Positions 1-10,455 of a stretch of DNA of 64,000 nucleotides are shown piece after piece; position 1 is the first letter of the stretch, and each line of letters starts with the position of its first letter. The notes beneath the pieces are model-generated. The model had not been told where the DNA came from. It was given only the letters and a program-made list of their open reading frames with translations, and did no database searches. Position numbers and translations under genes: made by a program. Source of the stretch: Ostrinia nubilalis (taxonomy: Eukaryota; Arthropoda; Insecta; Lepidoptera; Crambidae); contig NC_087104.1 of NCBI RefSeq assembly GCF_963855985.1, positions 6,820,001-6,884,000 on the forward strand, written 5' to 3'.

Positions 1-325
1 AATAGGTATTATCAAAAAGGTGGTTTCATGCGAATTTGAAGAAAATATTTCACCCCCAAGGGTGGAAAATTGGGGATGAACTTTTTTATACGCAATATTT
101 TTAATTTTTAGTTTTTTTTTTGTGTTCACGCATTTGAAGTCGGTTTTATTTTTTTTAAAAGTTATCATTTGTTATTAATACGTCTGTAACATGCCAGCAC
201 GTATCTGCTCAAAGCAACGTGAAGCTATCACGTATCTTTTCAAGAAATCGAGTGACGGAAAAATACGGCGCTGAATATTCTTGAAAGGCGATTGTCGTCT
301 TTTGCTTTTTACTCTTTTAGTATAT

Positions 326-499
326 CGGCGCAGACCACCGATTTTTAGTTGGCCGATAGTTGGGCCCGATTTTAATTTGTATGAAGAATCGGCCAAATCA
401 AATCGGTGTAATATGCGCACTTCCATATATGCCCATACTAATCAATTTTATTGCAAGATTAAACTATCGGCCGACGAAAAATCAATGGTCTGCGCCTAG
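326..499. mobile_element. Short MITE-like inverted repeat
   Basis: The left end cggcgcagaccaccgattttt and the right end aaaaatcaatggtctgcgcc are inverted copies, and inner segments (ggccgatagtt / aactatcggcc) also pair. No coding capacity. Confidence 0.7.
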
Positions 500-1873
500 G
501 CTTAGAGCAGTAGTAACTATCTATCAGGGAGTGGAGAAATTATGGAACTATATCGCTATATTTCTGAGCAAATAGCGGCCCTAATTACATACTTGGGTGA
601 AGCGCCACCAAGACAGCTGATTGGGTAATTCCGTCGTTGTTCTTTGCCAAATTCGCTGAACCGATATTCACCGCGCTGGCACGCAGCCACCCACAATATA
701 ACGCGCACTTGTGTCGCGGAGACGCGTTTTATGTTACAAATCGCCGCTTAACTCCTAACGTAACGTTCAATACTTTAGCTATTGCCTACAACGCTTTGCT
801 GAAACAACCGTCGGCTTAGAAAATGCGGATTCCTCTTTTCAAAAAATAAAGCGGCTGCTGTTCTCTTAAACTGATGATTCAATGAATTGTTACATCGTTC
901 TTAATAACTATAAGTTTGCTACTAAACCATATAAAGGTTTCTTTACCTACCTTTCAACAAAGTAGGTATATCGCGCCTTTCATGGATATCAGTGCTGCTT
1001 TGAATAAAAACGTTAACAACTTGATGTTTTGTCATTTACGAAACCGCTGAGTGAGAAGTAATCATTGAATTTAACTGGCAAAGTTTTTATAGCACCGTTA
1101 AAACTTGGCTTGCCTTCAATAAAACCATCTGAGTCAACTTTGTAAGCTTTGTTAACCTTATCTTGAGTATATTTTCATCAGGATAATGACATAAATAACA
1201 TGTTAATAAATATTCTAATTTATTTATTTAGTTAACGTTGTATTCTTGCCATCTCTACTTCATCCAGAGAAAATGAGTTCGATTAAAAAAAAATTACTTT
1301 GTACAACTGTTCCCAATTCGAACCTGATTGTCCAAAAAGATATTTTACATAAATCTTGCTTATTCGACTTAAAGTTCGACCGAAATAATAATATTTTATA
1401 CTTATACCAATTACTCACATTTTCTACCAATTTTATAGTCAATGTTTCTTCAATATGAATTAAGGTAGACATCAAACAATTTGGGAGCGGAGAATCAAAT
1501 ATTAACCTTCGGCAACTGAACAGAAAGAAACCAAAAAACGTAGCCAGCCTTTATTGCGAATATTTCCCACCATTTCCGTGTTTTAATGGTAAAAAATTGA
1601 CATAATTTCCACGCCGTACATCACGACTCGAAATTGAATTGCCACCGGGGCTTCTTAGGCTTTCGTCCTTTTTCTCTTTCATCACTTGTTAATGCAAAAA
1701 AATCTCCAAAAGTTTTCTGGCACGGAATATTTTTATGTATTTTGCGACGTATTCGCTTAAAATATTCTTTGGAAGTTTACTACTCAAAGTAAATTATGTT
1801 TACTGGATTATATTATACTTTGATATGAACTTTGTAATTGACTTCATATACTCGTAGAAGTAGAGATAGAATA

Positions 1874-1987
1874 AGGCTAAGTTGCACCATCTTACTTTTG
1901 ACAAACGTCAAAAATCTGTCAAACGCCATACAAAAAACACCGGTTAACGTATAGTTACGGTAAAAGTTATCTGGTGCAACTCAGCCT
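1874..1987. mobile_element. 114-bp MITE with TA flanks
   Basis: The ends aggctaagttgcaccat and atctggtgcaactcagcct are inverted repeats flanked by TA. Internal tttgacaaacgtcaaaa is a small palindrome. Confidence 0.7.
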
Positions 1988-2751
1988 TAGAAATGAAAAT
2001 CAAACCAAATCTTTTTTTAAATAATTTATATCACAAAATCTGCCTGTTCCTTTCTATAGCAAAAGGGAGGTGAAGATTAGATAGTGTAGTTTCAAACAGT
2101 GATATTTTATCTGTAACTAGAAGCACATAACACTGCTGCTTATCTTTCAACGCACTCTACTGGTTTTTAGAGAGCGTAAATCAAGATAACTATGTGCAAC
2201 AAAAACGCTTAGTTGATATAAATAAGTTGTCGAGTAAATAAAATACATTTTACTTTTTCAGGGCATCCTCCAAATAAGTTCGAGACAAAATATCTTATTC
2301 AACCTTACACAAAGCGTATTCAGGCCCATTTCTCGTTCACGGGTGCTCTGATTTTCATTTTCCCAAATCTTTTCCTGCATCTCCAATACAATGTCGTTAG
2401 TTACAGAAGACCCCGAGGTAAAGGGAATTTATGTTTATTTATTCAGCATTCTATCATGATCGGTTTCTGATAAACGATATTGTCAGAAATTCACTTCAAT
2501 AGAGTAGGTGCCGGACAAAATTTTCCTCGAGATTCATTACTTCCTATTTCCACAATAACTAGATAAATTTTGTTTTATTTTATTATCTTGTCTTGTGGGG
2601 TTTGCAAGAAAGTATGTTCTATCTATCTTTAATCAAACCAGCCCGTGTCTATAGCATAGAGTAGGTACATTTGCATGTGTATATTTATCATGTAGAAATA
2701 TTTTTGTATCCGTTAACATAAACAATAACCTACCTAATCATTCATTCGTTT

Positions 2752-2806
2752 CAGCCATTAGACGTCCACTGCTGGACAAAGGCCTCCCCTAAGTATTTTC
2801 ACAACG
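2752..2806 (-). mobile_element. RTE 3'-end relic
   Basis: cagccattagacgtccactg is nearly the reverse complement of the 3' end of the full RTE copy (about 8030-8049), followed by the matching ggacaaaggcctcccc. Confidence 0.7.
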
Positions 2807-4749
2807 ACCTAACCTAATCATTATTCTTATCAATATTGACCTATTCTAATTCTATTCTGTCTTTAAGAATATTTGCTAAACCATATAAAATACACGTTAA
2901 TATACTTAAATTATTTCACCTTTCACCCTTTAATGTCTCACTCAGTATGGAGGCATCTCAACAACCCTCCATTTGCATTGTATGACAAGCCATTTATTTT
3001 ATTATGCTAACGTGTAATATTCAAAATGAGTAAGTAGACGGTGTGGGAATAATTCAATCGCAACGTACTTATACTTTTCACGAGGTACCTATTTTGTATG
3101 AAAACATTTAGCAATCCAATAAATGTTACTCGTTATCTAGGTAAAAGTAAAGGTAAAGTATGCTTAAATATTATTAAAGGTCAATGCTATAATTAAGTAA
3201 ATTAATATTATAATCTCTAATATGATTCTATTTTTTGATAAAGTGAAATTACTGAGTCAGATGTCACACAAATAAATAAGCTTTGCTCGATGATAATAAG
3301 CTTATATTTCAATTAACCTTTCATGCTGAAGTATCAAGAAGGTTTCTCGTATCGCTATAACAAAATATATTTTACACTAATATCAAGTATCAAAGAAATC
3401 CCACAAACGCTCTTCAACAACGCGACCTAATGAGACGACACTTTATGACTTGAACAGTATCGAATTAAGGCTCGGAGGTTGAACTTACTTCGTCTACTTA
3501 GCAACAGGTCGTTATGGAAACTCTAATAAGAAACTGACTGAAGAACTTCAAATACCAACATTCAGAAAGCCAAACTACTCTTAGTTAATTTTCTCTCCAC
3601 ATTGTATGGTACATTTTCCTTTTAAATTAAATCCCTTATAAAATAACACAAAAGACCTCAAACAACAAAGGCTAATTTACATACAGACCTTTACAAATAA
3701 TCCTACAAAAATATGCCTACCTGTCACTCTATCTCTAAGGCACATACTATCCAATTTTCGCAGAAACAACGTCTAACCAAACTGTCCGTTCTTTTCTGGA
3801 GATTTTTATCTTATACCGTACAGAGATGTTTATGTTATACCCACGGCAATATCCTTAGAGAAAATTGCGTCCCACAATCTAATAACCGAGACACCTCCGC
3901 AATGTCCAATTAAGGGCAAATCTGAGTTATTCCAACTGTTTTTCCCTCTTAATCCATCTTCGTCTACAATACTACTAATTAAGATATGAAACTAATCAAG
4001 AATAAAAATAATATAAGATCGCCCTTGACTTGTTTGCCTCTAGGTATACGAGTTTTCTTTAATAATATGAACAATGTTATTAGAATATAAAATCCACTTA
4101 TTTTTCATCGGACAAAAATTTGATTTATTCGCAATTTAGCCCTCATCAACTCGCTTTAATTTCGTAACGCCCAAGAAAAATGTTTTTCGAATTTTCGAGA
4201 GACCACTCAGTTGTACAGTCCTCCCACGGTTGTAAATAAGGCTTTACGGGGTTAGATATAAAGGCGAAACGATGTTTGGTGACCACACCCTTGTCGTGTT
4301 CTGTGACCCTTGTCCGAACGCCTTATCTTTGCAGGACCTCATTAAGCGGGCTCAGCATTCTGATACCTGCATTGATAGAAGGCTGCTCTCGAATAGATTA
4401 AAGGGTTAATTAACATTCCTTTATATTTCAGTAAAGCGTGAAAGAGAATACTTAATTCAAACAAATCTATGAGGGGCCGTAGCTAGTTCAATTTGCAGTT
4501 AATTTGATTAGAACTGTATTAAAATGTAATAGATTAGATAATAACATGAAAGCTTTGTTTCTAACATAATAACACTTACACAATAGAGGCTTAACTGGGC
4601 AAATTGAACCATAAGCTTACTATTTAATAATTCTACCAGGATAAAAACTACACATACTTTTAAAGGAAACTACGCAAGTTGGCTCGATATTAAAAAACAC
4701 AAACCATTACATAAGTGCAAATTAAAAACACTGCTAACGAACAGCTGTT

Positions 4750-7700
4750 CTCCAAAAACCGGCGGGGCGGCCCAATTCCGCCGATGTGTTAACATTTTTT
4801 CGTCAATCCGCCGTCCTATTTTTATTACATACCCCGATTTTTAATTTGGAAATTGGGCGTGGAAGGCGGCAAATATCAGCTTGTAGGGCTGTCTGCCGTG
4901 TGGGGACGGCCGTAAAGAATACAATTCCCCACCGCCAACAGGAGGCGTGTCGTAAGAGGCGACAAAATCCTGTAGCACGAGATGGGCAGCAGCGTCTGCG
5001 TGCGAAATTTATAAAAAACTGCGCTCGCCAACACGCCTGCCAAGCGTGGCGAGTATCGGCAATGATCCCCCCAATGAGGAACACAACAGCGACCAGGCCC
5101 CCAGTCTCCGGTAGCCCCGCAGTTCCTGGCTACGGTAGCGGTCAGGGTAGCAGCGGGGCGGGGGGTGCTAAGAATCTCCGGAGGCGGACTGGCTACCCAC
5201 ACCAACGACGACTGGCCCTGGTAACGCATAATATACGCACATTGAGGACTGACGATAGGATCACAGAGTTGGAAGACGAACTGAGTAGGTTGCGATGGAG
5301 TATAATGGGACTATCGGAAGTCCGACGAGAGGGCGAGGACACGATCACTCTAAAATCCGGCAACCTACTCTACTACCGGGAGGGCGAACAACTGTCCCAA
5401 GGTGGTGTCGGGTTTCTCGTCCACAAGTCCCTCATTAACAACATCATCACCATCGGAAGTGTGTCGAGCAGGGTTGCTTACCTGATACTCAGAGTATCCA
5501 AAAGATACTTGCTGAAGGTAATTCAGGTATACGCACCGACCTCTACACACCCAGATGAGGAAGTAGAGGCTATGTATGAGGACATAAGTAGGGCCATACA
5601 TACTACTAAAACCTACTTCAATGTTGTTATGGGGGACTTCAACGCGAAGCTAGGCATGCGAAGTGATGATGAGCTGAGAGTGGGGCAATTTGGATGTGGG
5701 CAACGGAACCCCAGGGGGCAGAGGCTGGCCGAATTTCTGGAGAAGGAAGACCTCTTTGCGATGAACTCCTTCTTCCAGAAGCCGCCTCATAGGAAGTGGA
5801 CATGGATGAGTCCCGATGGTTCTACGAAAAATGAGATTGACTTCATCATGACCACAAAGCGACGAATATTTAGTGATGTCTCCGTGATCAACAGGGTGAA
5901 AACCGGTAGTGATCACCGAATGGTCAGAGGCATACTAAATATTAACGTCAAGCTAGAAAGATCCCGTCTGATGAAGTCTATGCTCCGACCCTACAATTCC
6001 CATATCCACTGCCCCGAGAGCTTTCAGCTCGAGTTGTCAAATCGCTTTGCATGCCTGGAAAACTGCGAGTCAGTGGATGAGATCAACAACGGGTTCGTAG
6101 AAACTGTCCAGGCGGCTGGGCTTAAATTCTTTAGACCTCGTCGTAAAGACAAGCCGCAAAAGCTCACCGACCACACCCTCAACCTCATGGCAGAACGACG
6201 TGCAATGACGCTGCAGTCCTCCGTTGACGCTACGGCATATAGGCAGCTCAATAGACAGATAAGGAAGTCCTTGCGACATGTTATTCGCAACTTTAATACT
6301 AACAGTATTAAAGAGGCGATAGAGCGGAACCAAGGCTCCAAAGTGTTCGCAAGAGACAACTCTATTGGGCAAAGCCAGCTGACGAAGCTAACGACGGCGG
6401 ACGGTAGTGTAACGTCAACAAAAGCCGAGGTTCTGGGTGAGATCGAGAGGTTTTATGGACAGCTATATACCTCGGTCACCAAACCCGTTGATAGCTCAAC
6501 TTCAGATCCAAGAGCTAAGCTAACTCGACACTATACCGAAGATATCCCGGACATCAGCCTATACGAGATTAGGATGGCTCTCAAACAGCTAAAGAACAAC
6601 AAGGCACCGGGTGATGACGGAATAACATCGGAGCTTCTGAATGCGGGTGGAACACCGATACTGAAAGTCCTTCAGAGACTCTTTAACTCCGTCCTACTCC
6701 AGGGAACTACGCCAGAGGCATGGAACAGAAGCGTGGTGGTGCTCTTCTTCAAGAAAGGTGATAAGACCTTGCTGAAGAATTACAGACCCATCTCGCTTCT
6801 GAGTCATGTCTACAAACTGTTTTCGAGAGTCATCACGAACCGTCTCGCGCGTAGGTTCGATGACTTCCAGCCTCCCGAACAAGCCGGATTCCGAAAAGGC
6901 TATAGTACCATAGACCACATCCATACGCTGCGGCAGGTTATACAGAAGACTGAGGAGTATAACTTGCCACTATGCTTGGCGTTCGTGGACTATGAGAAGG
7001 CCTTCGATTCGATTGAGACTTGGGCAGTGTTACAATCTCTCCAGCGGTGCCGTATTGACTATCGGTATATCGAGGTGCTGAAGTGCTTGTACAAAAACGC
7101 CACCATGTCGGTCCGAGTACAGGAGCAGAGCACGAGGGCGATTCCACTGCAGCGAGGCGTTAGGCAGGGAGATGTTATATCTCCGAAACTGTTCACCGCT
7201 GCATTGGAAGACGCTTTCAAACTCCTGGAATGGAAAGGATTCGGCATAAACATTAATGGCGAGTACATCACTCACCTTCGGTTTGCCGACGATATTGTGG
7301 TCATGGCAGAATCGTTGGAAGATCTTGGCACAATGCTCGAAGACCTTAATCGAGTTTCCCAACAGGTAGGCCTGAGGATGAACATGGACAAAACGAAGCT
7401 TATGTCGAATGTCCATGTTACGCCCTACCCAGTTTCAGTTAGGAGCTCAATTCTCGAGATTGTCGACAAGTATGTCTACCTCGGACAAACGATCCAGCTA
7501 GGTAGGTCCAATTTCGAGAAGGAGGTCAATCGTCGAATCCAACTCGGCTGGGCAGCGTTCGGGAAACTACGCAACATCTTTTCGTCCAAATTACCTCAAT
7601 GCCTGAAGACTAGAGTGTATAACCAATGTGTGTTACCAGTGATAACTTATGGCTCGGAAACGTGGCCTCTCACTATAGGCCTTATACAGAAGCTCAAAGT

Positions 7701-8065
7701 TGCACAGCGTGCTATGGAGAGGGCTATGCTTGGTGTTTCTTTGCGAGATCGAATCAGAAATGAGGAGATCCGTAAACGAACCAAAGTCGCTGACATAGCC
7801 CGACGGATTAGCAAACTGAAGTGGCAATGGGCAGGGCACATAGTACGCAGAACTGACGGCCGATGGGGCAGAAAGGTTCTGGAATGGAGGCCGCGTACCG
7901 GAAAACGCAGCGTGGGACGTCCACCTACAAGGTGGACCGACGACATCGTAAAGGTAGCAGGGAAGCGCTGGACGCAGGCCGCTACCAATCGATCAACATG
8001 GAAAGCATTGGGGGAGGCCTATGTTCAGCAGTGGACGTCCTATGGCTGAAATGATGATGATGATG
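4750..8065 (+). mobile_element. RTE-clade non-LTR retrotransposon, apparently intact
   Basis: One long open frame is followed directly by an (ATG)n tract at 8051-8065, the simple-repeat 3' tail usual for RTE elements rather than poly(A). The 5' boundary is not defined; the GC-rich start near 4750-4785 probably belongs to it. No clear target-site duplication was found. It lies in sense orientation in a Dscam intron. Partial copies of the same family occur at 2752-2806, 28349-28556 and 61622-61785. Confidence 0.85.
4786..8049 (+). CDS. RTE-type endonuclease / reverse transcriptase
   Basis: A 1,087-residue frame without stops. Residues from about 142 to 390 form an apurinic-type endonuclease: VTHNIRTL at the start, SEVRREG, GDFNAKLG and the catalytic GSDHRMVRG near residue 372. 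The reverse transcriptase spans about 590-880, with NYRPISLLS, AFVDYEKAFDS, RGVRQGDVISP and the catalytic FADD box near 832. The C-terminal region has WAGHIVRR and GRPPTRWTDDI, typical of RTE elements. The protein nicks target DNA and copies its own RNA. The first 130 residues are unlike the rest and may be upstream sequence read from an early ATG. With all key motifs present, the copy could be competent or very young. Confidence 0.92.
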   Translation: MLTFFRQSAVLFLLHTPIFNLEIGRGRRQISACRAVCRVGTAVKNTIPHRQQEACRKRRQNPVARDGQQRLRAKFIKNCARQHACQAWRVSAMIPPMRNTTATRPPVSGSPAVPGYGSGQGSSGAGGAKNLRRRTGYPHQRRLALVTHNIRTLRTDDRITELEDELSRLRWSIMGLSEVRREGEDTITLKSGNLLYYREGEQLSQGGVGFLVHKSLINNIITIGSVSSRVAYLILRVSKRYLLKVIQVYAPTSTHPDEEVEAMYEDISRAIHTTKTYFNVVMGDFNAKLGMRSDDELRVGQFGCGQRNPRGQRLAEFLEKEDLFAMNSFFQKPPHRKWTWMSPDGSTKNEIDFIMTTKRRIFSDVSVINRVKTGSDHRMVRGILNINVKLERSRLMKSMLRPYNSHIHCPESFQLELSNRFACLENCESVDEINNGFVETVQAAGLKFFRPRRKDKPQKLTDHTLNLMAERRAMTLQSSVDATAYRQLNRQIRKSLRHVIRNFNTNSIKEAIERNQGSKVFARDNSIGQSQLTKLTTADGSVTSTKAEVLGEIERFYGQLYTSVTKPVDSSTSDPRAKLTRHYTEDIPDISLYEIRMALKQLKNNKAPGDDGITSELLNAGGTPILKVLQRLFNSVLLQGTTPEAWNRSVVVLFFKKGDKTLLKNYRPISLLSHVYKLFSRVITNRLARRFDDFQPPEQAGFRKGYSTIDHIHTLRQVIQKTEEYNLPLCLAFVDYEKAFDSIETWAVLQSLQRCRIDYRYIEVLKCLYKNATMSVRVQEQSTRAIPLQRGVRQGDVISPKLFTAALEDAFKLLEWKGFGININGEYITHLRFADDIVVMAESLEDLGTMLEDLNRVSQQVGLRMNMDKTKLMSNVHVTPYPVSVRSSILEIVDKYVYLGQTIQLGRSNFEKEVNRRIQLGWAAFGKLRNIFSSKLPQCLKTRVYNQCVLPVITYGSETWPLTIGLIQKLKVAQRAMERAMLGVSLRDRIRNEEIRKRTKVADIARRISKLKWQWAGHIVRRTDGRWGRKVLEWRPRTGKRSVGRPPTRWTDDIVKVAGKRWTQAATNRSTWKALGEAYVQQWTSYG

Positions 8066-8370
8066 AGGGCTGTCGGCCATTGTAAAATTTAAAATATTTT
8101 CATTGCATTTTCTTGCCTGCCTTTTATACAAAAAGAAGTTTATTAGTGACAGAAACATTCTATAACATTCTGTTATAATCAGTTTCATTTCATTCTCGAC
8201 ACAGCACAACACTCATAAGGCTGGTTAGCGTTTTTGACGACCCTAATTAGGTAGTATAGCAATCAGATTATGCAAATTGAAATTACCTAATGTTGTACTC
8301 GTATAACTCAGCCAGTTTAGTTGCTATTCTTTATTACTATTCTTATTCTGTTTTTAAACAGGCAGACAGT

Positions 8371-8545
8371 TGTGACTGAGTTTGTTGCGGCGCTTCTTCT
8401 CAGCACTTGCCAAATGTTTGTCTCGAAGCGCTGGTAGGGCAAAGTAAGAATGAGACATGTAGTATAGGCTCCTTAAGAGCATTTGACGATTTGTAAGTAC
8501 TAATTCAATTAGTTTAAACGAATAAAAATAATTTTGATTTTGGTT
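8371..8545 (+). mobile_element. Non-LTR retrotransposon 3'-tail-like fragment
   Basis: cgcttcttctcagcacttgc to taaacgaataaaaataattttgattttg resembles, from memory, a 3' tail common in lepidopteran genomes. It ends in a simple ttttgattttg repeat. Family not determined. Confidence 0.4.
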
Positions 8546-10293
8546 GACTTTTTAAAATCTTGAATGTAGTCAAAGAGCTTCTCGGAAACGTAGGTACTCT
8601 ACATGAATGCAAACTTCATAAAATGTACGAATGTAACTCGCTATCCGTTGCAGTGGTTATTTAATAAAATAAATACATGTCGCCAGCCATAATTCAAACG
8701 AAACTTTAGCCGGTTAAGGGGTGACCCAGATCTGTCAGCATCGAATCGCATTTCGGAGAGCCTTGTCGGGCCGACATTCGATCGCGTTAAAAGAAAATCA
8801 TTCGGTTGAACAATCGCTAATAATGCTTTTGTATTTGTCTAATGTCTTCGCTTTTTTTTTTGTTTAACAACTGTTACGAAAGATTGAAAACGTCGCCTTT
8901 ATAGTTCGATATAGGTACATTTTTAGACATTAAATTACTTGTGTGTTTATTGTAAAAGGATTGCGACTCGCAAATTGTACTGTTTATAAAAAAATAAGTA
9001 GGTAAGTAGTGCTTACTCATACTTAGCCTAAATTACTAACTCATATCCATTGCCTATTTGTCAGCAGTTACTTAAAGCATTTTCCAGAGAATTATAGCCT
9101 CGAAAATCGTGAAAAGTGGCAGCCGGTTAGATGTAGGTCGACTTTAACTGGCGAAATTTTATTTCGTGCTCCGTTTGCGAACTCCGCGGAGTTCGGCGTC
9201 AGTGGCGCCACTTGTAAGCGAACAATTTTGTTTTCGATAGTTAAATCACTTTACATTATTTATGATTTATTTGAGGGATATAGGTATGTATAGCCAGCGA
9301 AAGAACTTGAATAACGTAGGACACTGAATTAAATTAATAAATTATTAAAAAATCATCTTTACTTATGAAAACATACGAGACGTTTGTGTTTGTAATGTTG
9401 TAATTTTATAGTCTAACTAATAGTAGTAAGTACATCACATAATGCTCATTATAGCCTTTTTGAGTAGTGTTACTTATACCAAAACCAAAAAACTTAAAGT
9501 TGCAGCACTTTTGTCTTAAAGGGTCGAATCCAAAAACTTGACAAATACTTTTTATGCCGTTTTCTTAGTCCGCGCGAATATTGTAGAGTCCACGTAAAAC
9601 TTCCAGTCGTAAAGATTCCGCTGCTCTTATGGAGTGTAGTAAAATAAGTGTTATTTTTAAGTGTATATGACGATAAAGTGCTAAGTATACCCAATGTTAT
9701 AAGGGCTTACTTTTATACGCAATTCCAGAACATTTTACGCCACTTTTCATATGATTATTTTAGCAGTTGCCATAAAGTATTATACCTGAAGATCCAGATT
9801 CATGTTTTATGGGTGCATCCACACCGAAGTAACTTTTCAGGAGAATAACATTTGCATAACATTTTGTAACATAACGTAGAGTAACTTTTTGCGGCTTTTG
9901 TGTGTGTGTAATTTTTGGATGTTACATTTTGCAAAATTAACTGGCTCGGTTAATATTTCTGTAGGTATTGCTCGCGTGCTTTTATAAAATTAATAGATAA
10001 TGGAGACGCCATAAAAGAAGAAGCCTATATAGGGACGTGACTGGTAGAACAATAGATGAAGTTACAGCACATTCCTAATTGTTCTCTTCTTTTTGTCATG
10101 TCGACAATAAACCTACACAATGCCAGCCCAAAACTCTGCTACAAGAGTGGCGTTGTCAGTGGCATTCATTAAATCTTCCTGCGTGCAGTTGTTTGGGCAT
10201 GCAGGGCACGACATCATATTATACTATGTTTCATCGACCGTGGAAAACAACCACACATTTATCGATATTTATAATTTCTCTCAATTGTCACAG
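8546..10293. other. Intron sequence with nothing recognised
   Basis: AT-rich, without a splice-flanked coding frame, long repeat or transposon end that I can identify. Confidence 0.5.
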
Positions 10294-10455
10294 ATGGTCA
10301 AACGTTGCCGTTGAACAGAAGACAGAAGGTATTCCCCAATGGGACCCTGATAGTGGAGCAAACACAGCGCGGGGAAGACGCCGGGACCTACACCTGTCAG
10401 GCGGCCAACAGGCAGCGGCATGCAGCCAGACGAGACGTAGAAGTACAGATACTGG
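10294..10455 (+). CDS. Dscam: Dscam exon: C-terminal half of Ig6
   Basis: Acceptor cacag before 10294 and donor gtttgt after 10455, phase 1 to 1. The product contains FPNGTLIVEQ and the Ig cysteine signature DAGTYTCQAAN, ending VEVQIL. It is the first exon of the gene recognisable in the window. A decayed copy follows at about 10491-10665. Confidence 0.85.

Larger units (their letters stand above)
1..4749. other. Probable Dscam intron, no exon recognised
   Basis: AT-rich sequence. It holds a transposon-like fragment at the left edge (ttcacccccaagggtggaaa), the two MITEs at 326-499 and 1874-1987, and an RTE relic at 2752-2806. Splice-flanked Ig-type exons were looked for and not found. Confidence 0.5.

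Noticed and set aside
2260..2420. Possible upstream Dscam exon after ttttcag
   Set aside because: Stops appear within a few codons and no Ig signature is present.
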